NCBI GenBank assembly: GCA_905221605.1
Contig: CAJNDS010000446.1
Location: 1 to 64,000 of the forward strand
Direction: 5' to 3'
Source of the DNA: Symbiodinium natans
Lineage: Eukaryota; Sar; Dinophyceae; Suessiales; Symbiodiniaceae
DNA: 64,000 nt
The notes beneath the pieces are model-generated. The model was not told the origin of the DNA. It made no database searches and saw nothing but the letters and a program-made list of their open reading frames with translations. Made by a program: the position numbers and the translations under genes. Each line of letters starts with the position of its first letter. Positions within the stretch are counted from its first letter, which is position 1. This document shows positions 57,783 to 64,000 of the stretch, piece after piece.

Positions 57783-60338
57783 ATGGCAGACTTTGAAGCA
57801 AGGTCTAGATCTTCAAGGGGTAGCCCAGGAGTTTCGGGAAGTGACTCGTCAGGGCTAACAAATTCGGGACTGCCAGGTGTGGTGGTCGACCCAAGGGTTA
57901 GTGAAGCGCTTACGCTCCAAACCCAGGGTTCAAACCTACCTGCTTCGCCTCAGCGCCTGAGTAGTTTTCTGGGGTCGCCTGAAGCGAATACATCTCAAAG
58001 TGAATCCCCAATGCCCCAAAGTTCTGAGGTCCATTTGCATCAGCATCGCACGCTTCAGTCCAGGGACCAAGGATTGCACCTCCATCAAACAAATACCCTC
58101 AACCAAGATGTTCGAACTCAACAGAACGTGGTACAGATGACTAATGATCCTGAGGTACAGGCGCAAGCGTTTGCTGTGGTTCAACAGGCTGCGTACGAAG
58201 TAGACGTGGCTAGGAGACAGGCCGTAGAAGTTGCGACCCTAGCCAACCAAGAACTCGAAGCTCGCAATGCCCAAGCCCGAGAAGCGCTCGCCCAAGCGGA
58301 AAGGCAGGTGATGCAGGCCAGGTTAGTAGCCGAGCAAGAGGTCATTCAGGCTAGGCAAGCCGCCATGGAGGCCCAAGCCGCGCAGCATAGAAGCCAGCAG
58401 TTGCTAACCATAGCAAAAGCCGATTTCGATAGGATGCAAGAGCAAATGAACAACCTCCAGGATTTGGTTCAACAGCAGAGGGATTTGATTCAAAGGTTGC
58501 AAAGTCAAAGGGATGAGGCCAAACAACCAAGTAATGGCACGGACTTTCCGGAGATGCTCCAGAGCACCCGGGACCCCAACCAAGCGTCATTGTGTGGTGA
58601 GATGCCTCAGGGCACCGCCGAGCGTAGTGCGATGCCTCATGGCACCACAGATCCGAAACAAACCTTAGCCTTGCCGTTGGATCCAGGTTTGGGTTTACGG
58701 TTTTCGGAAAGGGTTAGTCGGGAAGATCTTCCGGGGTTGGATCCGCTACCATCGGTGATTCCTATGGGAACCCCTAGGACTCGCACTGACCCTAGTGTGC
58801 AGCATCAACTCGACACCATAACATCCCAGATCGCATCTATGATGAATGCGATTGCAGCTTTAAGTCCTGGAGGAGTCAGCGGCAACGCTCCCTCCAATCG
58901 AGGCGCGGCGTTTACGCCCCCTCGATCTGAAAAGGGTCTTAAAAAGGCTTGTAAGGGTGTGATGGGTTACAACCCTCCTTCAAATTCTTCCCCAGGTTCA
59001 TCCTCTAGCTCAAGTTCGGAACGTTCAAAAGGAAAGAGAGGGGAGAAGGCTTCGGACAAAGACTTGTCATCTTCGAGTTCGTCTTCCAGCATGAATTCCA
59101 CTGAGGCTGTCTATAAGAGGGAAAGGAAGCTTATGAGGGTAAAGGATTACAGCTCTTTCAAGGTTTCGCATTTCCCAAGAGGTGCTGCCGAAGCTAGGGG
59201 TTTCAAGAATCACTTGTTCAGCAGTGTCGCAAAGCTAGCGAAAGGTGATGAAAGCCCTATTCTAGATTGGATGTCTAGATGCTTGAAGGCAGAAAGCCCC
59301 GAGGTTTTCGAGGATTCTGGCGATTACCCACTTCTTGATCGGATCCTGGGACACCGCATGCTTGAGCTTGCTAAGGGCACGAAATTCTCCTTAGACTTTC
59401 AAACACTTCAAGAGAGTGCGCAAAAGAAGGGGAAGCAGCCCAAAGGTAGGCATCTGGTGTGGATGATCTTGCAAAAGTTTCGGTTAGAAAAAGACCGGGG
59501 CACCTCCCTTACGCAGCATCACTTGCTGTCTCTCACGGTCTCCGGGAGTGACGCCAAAGGTCTTGAAGAGTTTCGCCAGAAATTCAATTACATACTGGAG
59601 GCTTTGGAGGTCGATGAACGCCCCACGGACGTTGGAATCCGCAGTCTCATGTATGAACAATTGAAAAACCGCCCGAAAATGTCGTTGCATATCGATCGCT
59701 ATCGTAATTCCCACGCAGACTCCAGCAAAAGGTCCTGGAGGTGGTTATATCAAAAGATGTGCGAAGTGATAGAGATTTCGCAGCTAGAAGAAAATACGAT
59801 GGCAATCGACAAAGCGCTCTCAAGCAGTGCCAAAGTCAATGCTGCCCCGAATCCCACGAGGAAGCAAGAGGATGCACAGAAGGACAAAGAGAAGAAGAAC
59901 AAGGAGAAGGAGAAGGAGAAAGAGAAAAGGAAGGAAAAGCAACCGCGAGAAAAGACGGAGAAAGAACAACGCAAGCAAGAGGATAAGAAAGAGAAGGGAG
60001 CGCGAGCAGAGGCTGAGGCGGAAACGCCCGCCACACCAGCGCCGTCCAAAGGTAAAGGCAAAGGCAAGTCCCCAAGAACGCCCAAAACAAAGGAAGAAAA
60101 GGGAAAGCAGCCATGCATGTACTACGCGTACAACTGTTGCAAAGCAGGTGAAAAATGCGAGTATTTGCATGATAAGAATCGGCTGTATGATGGCCCTCGA
60201 CCGCGAGTAGTCAAAAACACGTCAGCCGGTGTTGCGTCCGTGATGGCAGGTGCAGCCGTTGCCATTGGTTCCTTGCCAACGTCTTCCGCCCAAACGCTGT
60301 TGCGATGCGGTCGACGCACCTGCCAGAAAGGTCGGTAA
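57783..60338 (+). CDS. copia gag with coiled coil and CCCH finger
   Basis: The product is 851 residues. An N-terminal Ser-rich region is followed by a Gln/Ala-rich coiled coil (about 120-240), a Ser-rich linker, and a folded central region at about 445-665 (KDYSSFKVSHFPRGAAEARG onwards) that would be the capsid. A highly charged Lys/Glu tract (about 695-760) precedes a CCCH finger, C778-x7-C786-x5-C792-x3-H796, in place of the usual CCHC knuckle. It would package the element RNA. The frame is intact. It overlaps the protease ORF, which is in the +1 frame. Confidence 0.8.
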   Translation: MADFEARSRSSRGSPGVSGSDSSGLTNSGLPGVVVDPRVSEALTLQTQGSNLPASPQRLSSFLGSPEANTSQSESPMPQSSEVHLHQHRTLQSRDQGLHLHQTNTLNQDVRTQQNVVQMTNDPEVQAQAFAVVQQAAYEVDVARRQAVEVATLANQELEARNAQAREALAQAERQVMQARLVAEQEVIQARQAAMEAQAAQHRSQQLLTIAKADFDRMQEQMNNLQDLVQQQRDLIQRLQSQRDEAKQPSNGTDFPEMLQSTRDPNQASLCGEMPQGTAERSAMPHGTTDPKQTLALPLDPGLGLRFSERVSREDLPGLDPLPSVIPMGTPRTRTDPSVQHQLDTITSQIASMMNAIAALSPGGVSGNAPSNRGAAFTPPRSEKGLKKACKGVMGYNPPSNSSPGSSSSSSSERSKGKRGEKASDKDLSSSSSSSSMNSTEAVYKRERKLMRVKDYSSFKVSHFPRGAAEARGFKNHLFSSVAKLAKGDESPILDWMSRCLKAESPEVFEDSGDYPLLDRILGHRMLELAKGTKFSLDFQTLQESAQKKGKQPKGRHLVWMILQKFRLEKDRGTSLTQHHLLSLTVSGSDAKGLEEFRQKFNYILEALEVDERPTDVGIRSLMYEQLKNRPKMSLHIDRYRNSHADSSKRSWRWLYQKMCEVIEISQLEENTMAIDKALSSSAKVNAAPNPTRKQEDAQKDKEKKNKEKEKEKEKRKEKQPREKTEKEQRKQEDKKEKGARAEAEAETPATPAPSKGKGKGKSPRTPKTKEEKGKQPCMYYAYNCCKAGEKCEYLHDKNRLYDGPRPRVVKNTSAGVASVMAGAAVAIGSLPTSSAQTLLRCGRRTCQKGR

Positions 60339-61785
60339 TGGGACGGGGGTGCCTGGCCGTGAGGCGTTTGACGCCCCGGCTCAAGGGGGTAATCCTCATA
60401 AAAGGGTTAACCGTAGAAAGTCTTGCAGGCCTTACTTTTGCCGTGATGCGAGAACGTGTTTCCCTAGAGGTGTTTCGTTCACTAGACTCTTCACGACGAT
60501 GATGGCCGCAACTTCGTGCCTCTCCCCTTTGTCTAATCCTCCTGCTTGTGCCGGTCTGTTGGGCGACCTTGCTCCGAAAGCTCTGGACATGGAGTACCTG
60601 ATCGACTCAGGTGCCGGCCGAAACCTCATTTCCAAAACAAGCTTGCCAGAAGAGGCTCGGGAGTTGTTTGAGGAGGCGCCGGAAAAGTTGAAATTTTCAA
60701 CTGGTGGTGGGGTCAGGTCAGGATCAGATGCGATTAGGATAAATGGGTCAATCACGGGAAACAACTTGTTTTATGCTTTGAAAGACTGTCCACCGGCGTT
60801 GAGCTTGGGGATCCAAGTAAATGAGCATAAAAGAGCTTGGATATGGTTCCCAGATAAGATGCCCTTCTTCGTCAAACCTGAACGTCTCCAGGATGTTACG
60901 TTTCACTGTCCCGAAGATGCCAGAATCTACGCGGATAAAGTAGTTCAAAACGTTCCAATCCTAAAAGAGTCCATAACATGTTCAGGGTTGTCTGCACTAG
61001 CAGAAAAAGAGGAGAAAAGGGCCTTTGCTGGACCGTCCGAAACAGCCAGTTCTTCAAGTGACCCCGCGCCAGCAGCGTTGCGAAGAATAGCCGAAGGGAG
61101 AGGCGGTCGACGCCCCCCGGACGCAGGCCCATCTGGGGAAGAACCTTCAAGGGATGCTCCCGTTGCCCATTTTGGAGACGGTGATGAGCTTAAGGATTGC
61201 GTTCCGCCTGAGAAGACTCCAGATGATGAACCGCTGGACGAAGAAGATGCCGAGGCTTATCCATGGACTCCTTCCCTAAGGGAAAAGTTGCAGGCCATTG
61301 CTAAGTCCCCAGAACATCAAATCACACACTTTCCGAAAAACAGGTATTGTGACATTTGCAGAAGAGCAAAAATGACTTCGAGAGTTCACCGGTACCACCA
61401 TGGAGAGGTTGATCCTGAAGAGACCCCTCCATTGCACTATGGGCACCAGCTTCGCACCGACCACATCATCCTAAACGATGAACTTTCAAAGGGCTCGGAG
61501 GGTGAACAGGCTTGTTTGATCTGTTTCGATGAGTTTAGCGGTTGTTTGGGTGCTTACCCTCAAACGCGACGTACGACTCAATCGAATGTTGCCTGTTTGC
61601 GGCACTTCGGCGGAACAAGAGCTCATGGCAAAGCCCTCTGTCAAGTGAAGTCAGACTGTGCTTCTGAGCTTGTAGACGCGGTGAAGGAGTTAGGATGGTT
61701 GCCTAGTCCAGGTGTTCCAAACGACCCTTTTCACAACGCTAAGCAGCATCCCGTGTTCACCTTGGAGTTCTTGGCAGCACCTTAA
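60250..61785 (+). pseudogene. copia protease and truncated integrase
   Basis: A 511-codon frame; the Met at 60250 lies in the gag overlap and is probably not the real start. EYLIDSGAGRNLIS (Asp119) is a retropepsin active site. The integrase zinc-binding HHCC follows (H356, H360, C367, C370), then two catalytic Asp (TDHI Asp404; VKSD Asp469). After GVPNDPFHNA near 61740 the frame diverges; copia integrases here continue with the catalytic Glu and a long C-terminal part, which are absent. Protease may be functional, integrase cannot be. Confidence 0.8.
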
Positions 61786-62152
61786 CCTCAACCTTGACAA
61801 GCCCGGTTACAAAAAGAAGCTAAAAGGGCAAAGGCGCTTAAGCATCAAAATGTTGAAAAACTTCATCAAAGTTGCAGAGCAAGTCCTATGTCAAGGGGGT
61901 ACGGTTGGCTTCGAATGGCCAAAGAACTGTAGTGGCTGGAAGTTGCCGTTGCTTATGGAATTCATTGCCCGTCATGGTCTGTATGAAGCAATCACGGACG
62001 GATGCGCCTTCGGCATGGAAAACCCCCATGGAGAGCCATTGAAAAAGTCTTGGAGGATAGTTACGTCTTCTTTTAGGCTCGCGCAGAACCTGTCTGCAAA
62101 GCGCTGCTCCCACGGGCCAGGTTCAAGCACGCTGAGGTTTCGGGCAAAGTAG
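61712..62152 (+). pseudogene. copia region between integrase and RT, out of frame
   Basis: From about residue 30 (PGYKKKLKGQRRLSIKML) the frame looks like real coding: GGTVGFEWPKNCSGWKLP, DGCAFGMENPHGEPLKKSW. I recall this conserved Trp-rich block from dinoflagellate copia elements; its role is unknown. The first 25 residues shadow the integrase frame. Confidence 0.55.
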
Positions 62153-62181
62153 CTTCCGGTTCTGCTTTTTACCCAGAAAGC

Positions 62182-62460
62182 ATGGCCAGATGCATAGCTC
62201 AAAGCTTGTATGGCCACAAGCTGGACGCTCATGTCCCCTGCATGCCCACTGTGCCCGCAGTTGATGCACAGCATATTCCCAACGAGCTCTCCCCTGAACA
62301 GCAAAAGATTCTAGCAGGAGTTCATATGCTCATCGATAGGAAGGATTGGCATAAGCACCCAGGCGCTCAGGAAGCTATCGACAAAGAAGCCTCCGGGCCT
62401 CCGGGCTCTTGTCAAACGACACCTGGTCATATGATGACGTTGTTCCGCGGGAAGAGTTGA
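62182..62460 (+). pseudogene. copia fragment leading into RT, third frame
   Basis: 92 codons reading YPESMARCIA-like sequence then PNELSPEQQKILAGVHMLID. It links the block above to RT but sits in a different frame from both, so at least two indels separate them. Confidence 0.55.
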
Positions 62461-63956
62461 TGAAAAGCAAAACTCCGCTAAACATTGGTCGCGTAATGAC
62501 CATCCTTTCCATCAAGCATTGGGAGACTCCGGAGCTTCGTAAGCTCAAAGCTAGGATCGTGTTCAGGGGTGACGACATACGAGATGAGAATAACAATTTG
62601 GCTGTGCTTCAGGAGTTGAAGGTAAATCCGTCAGGCCTAACGGGTATAAACTTCAACTTAGCATACGGAGCCATAAAAGGGCATAAGACGACTCAATCCG
62701 ACGTGGTAAGGGCGTACGTGCAATCGTACCTTCAGACTAAAGTGCCCACCTGGGTTGAGCTCCCTCCAGAATTGACTCCACCAGAGTTCAAGGGGGTGAA
62801 ACGGCCATGCGTTCGCCTTCAAAAGGCGTTGTGTGGCCACCCTGAATCCGGGTACCACTGGGACTACAGGTTCAAACAAATCATGAAATTGTTAGGAGGC
62901 AGGCATGTTGACAATCAGCAGTCCACGTATTGGTTTGAAGATCAACGTTTGCTTCTCAGCCTATACGTTGACGACATTGTGCTGAGCGGCCCTTCTGACA
63001 AGCATGCTCAGTTTTGGGACCTACTGCAAAAGCACCTGGAGATAGAAGAACCATCTCCAGTTGACAGGGTCCTGGGAAGAAAGCACCTACTCTCCCATGA
63101 TGCCGATTCGACTACGCTCCAACACGATATGAGTGATTTTTGCCAGAATTGCTGCGAACTCTACGAACAGTTGTCTGGAAGAAAGTTGAAAGAGGCGTCC
63201 ACGCCCTTCGATTTGAACATCCAGGCCTCCGACTTCGAAGAAAAAGGGTGTTTAGCAGAATCGGCCAGTCGAATTTTGATGAAAGTTCTGTGGTGCGCCC
63301 GGTTATCACGACCAGATTTAATGAAGCCTATATCGGATTTAACCCGAAAGGTGACCTGCTGGAGTTTGGCAGACGACAAAAGGCTTTTTAAGCTTATGTC
63401 TTATTTGAGCACTACTCCAAAGCTCAGTCTCACGTGTAAAATCGGCGACAGAATGGATGACCTTAAGTTGGGTCTCTACACGGATGCAGATCATTCATCA
63501 GAGATGGAGCATGCCAAGAGCACATCAGGTTCATTGCTTGTGCTTGAAGGCCCCAATTCATGGTGGCCCCTTTCCTGGGCAAGCAAGAAGCAAACGGCAA
63601 CGTCCCGTAGCACAACAGAGGCTGAAATAATCTCTCTTGCTACTGGTGTCTTCAGCGACGCGTTACCGATGCAAGAACTAGCAGAGCTTGTTTTTGGACG
63701 CGAGGTTGAAAATCACTGTTACCAGGACAATAGTGCCGTCATTCAAATTGTGCAGAGCGGCTATAGTGCCAAGCTGAGGCATGTAAGTAAGACACACCGG
63801 ATAAATCTTTCATCGCTCTATGAAGCGTTTGAAGATCCGCGCACTCACCTCGGCTACATTGCCACTGACAAGCAGTGCGCAGATATCTTCACGAAAGCTC
63901 TTCAGCCTGTGAAATTTCCTGCAGCATTGGAGCTCTTGAAGATGCAGTCGTTTTGA
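62409..63956 (+). CDS. copia reverse transcriptase and RNase H
   Basis: A 515-codon frame; its first Met shadows the previous frame and true coding begins at about residue 10. RT: KARIVFRGDD, QSDVVRAYVQSYL (first catalytic Asp), VRLQKALCGHPESGYHW, LSLYVDDIVLSG (YVDD). RNase H: LYTDADHSSE, SRSTTEAEIISLATG, CYQDNSAVIQI, and the copia terminus DKQCADIFTKAL. All catalytic residues are present and the frame has no stop, so RT-RNase H looks intact, although the pol upstream is broken. Confidence 0.9.
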   Translation: MSNDTWSYDDVVPREELMKSKTPLNIGRVMTILSIKHWETPELRKLKARIVFRGDDIRDENNNLAVLQELKVNPSGLTGINFNLAYGAIKGHKTTQSDVVRAYVQSYLQTKVPTWVELPPELTPPEFKGVKRPCVRLQKALCGHPESGYHWDYRFKQIMKLLGGRHVDNQQSTYWFEDQRLLLSLYVDDIVLSGPSDKHAQFWDLLQKHLEIEEPSPVDRVLGRKHLLSHDADSTTLQHDMSDFCQNCCELYEQLSGRKLKEASTPFDLNIQASDFEEKGCLAESASRILMKVLWCARLSRPDLMKPISDLTRKVTCWSLADDKRLFKLMSYLSTTPKLSLTCKIGDRMDDLKLGLYTDADHSSEMEHAKSTSGSLLVLEGPNSWWPLSWASKKQTATSRSTTEAEIISLATGVFSDALPMQELAELVFGREVENHCYQDNSAVIQIVQSGYSAKLRHVSKTHRINLSSLYEAFEDPRTHLGYIATDKQCADIFTKALQPVKFPAALELLKMQSF

Positions 63957-64000
63957 TGTGCTCCTCCTGTCTCTCACATCGTTTCACAAAGGAAGCTGCA
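63957..64000. other. 3' sequence of the copia element, cut by window end
   Basis: Only 44 nt follow the stop; no polypurine tract or LTR can be judged. Confidence 0.5.

Larger units (their letters stand above)
56602..64000 (+). mobile_element. copia-type retrotransposon, degraded, cut by window end
   Basis: In order: a HAD-like ORF, gag with coiled coil and CCCH finger, protease-integrase, an inter-domain region, and RT-RNase H. Order and motifs (YVDD, SRSTTEAE, ADIFTKAL) mark Ty1/copia. pol is split over three frames, and the integrase stops just before its catalytic Glu. LTRs cannot be confirmed. Confidence 0.9.

Noticed and set aside
59750-60170. Minus-strand Phe/Leu/Ser-rich membrane proteins
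   Set aside because: They are antisense of the Lys/Glu-rich tract of gag.

Overview
This window looks like nuclear DNA of a dinoflagellate, probably Symbiodiniaceae-like; this is inferred from the sequence, not from a database. The reasons are: (i) dozens of interstitial (TTTAGGG)n/(CCCTAAA)n tracts in both orientations, the plant-type telomere heptamer also known from dinoflagellates; (ii) genes cut into very short exons whose introns end AG before a G and begin GT, GC or GA, a splice pattern typical of dinoflagellates; (iii) a 12-nt match to the 3' end of the dinoflagellate spliced leader just upstream of a retroelement; (iv) a coiled-coil protein with a Hint-like C-terminal domain, and copia and LINE elements of dinoflagellate style.

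Layout. 1-2.7 kb: repeats, one 101-bp inverted-repeat (MITE-like) element with an 8-bp target duplication, no clear gene. 2.7-14.6 kb, minus strand: a very large LINE. ORF1 has a zinc ribbon and a coiled-coil region. A giant ORF2 has a ~2,000-residue N-terminal region of diverged repeated modules, then RNase H, then an APE-type endonuclease, then (one base out of frame) reverse transcriptase and two C-terminal zinc fingers. 14.6-24.9 kb: heptamer-derived repeats with scattered exon-like islands I cannot assign. 24.9-28.8 kb, plus strand: at least six exons of a protein that resembles a Nudix-related family. 29.8-43.4 kb, plus strand: a gene of about 17 micro-exons that I could stitch together by family resemblance and reading phase. 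It encodes a Cir_N-domain protein like LENG1/CIR, with a model of 294 residues. One intron holds a complete separate gene on the same strand, a coiled coil with a Hint-like domain at 35.7-37.5 kb. 43.4-56.5 kb: long repeat arrays, a second copy of the MITE-like family that contains a telomere-type array, a 54-bp satellite, and a few unassigned exon-like islands. 56.6-64.0 kb, plus strand: a degraded copia-type retrotransposon with an extra HAD-like ORF, a gag with a CCCH finger, protease, a truncated integrase, and RT-RNase H, cut off by the window end.

Most of the long open frames translating (TTTAGGG)n into GFRV-type peptides are not genes. Host protein coding in this window is mainly in short GC-rich exons inside telomere-like introns, which an ORF search misses. 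Exon joins were chosen by phase, splice sites and remembered family patterns; they need transcript evidence.
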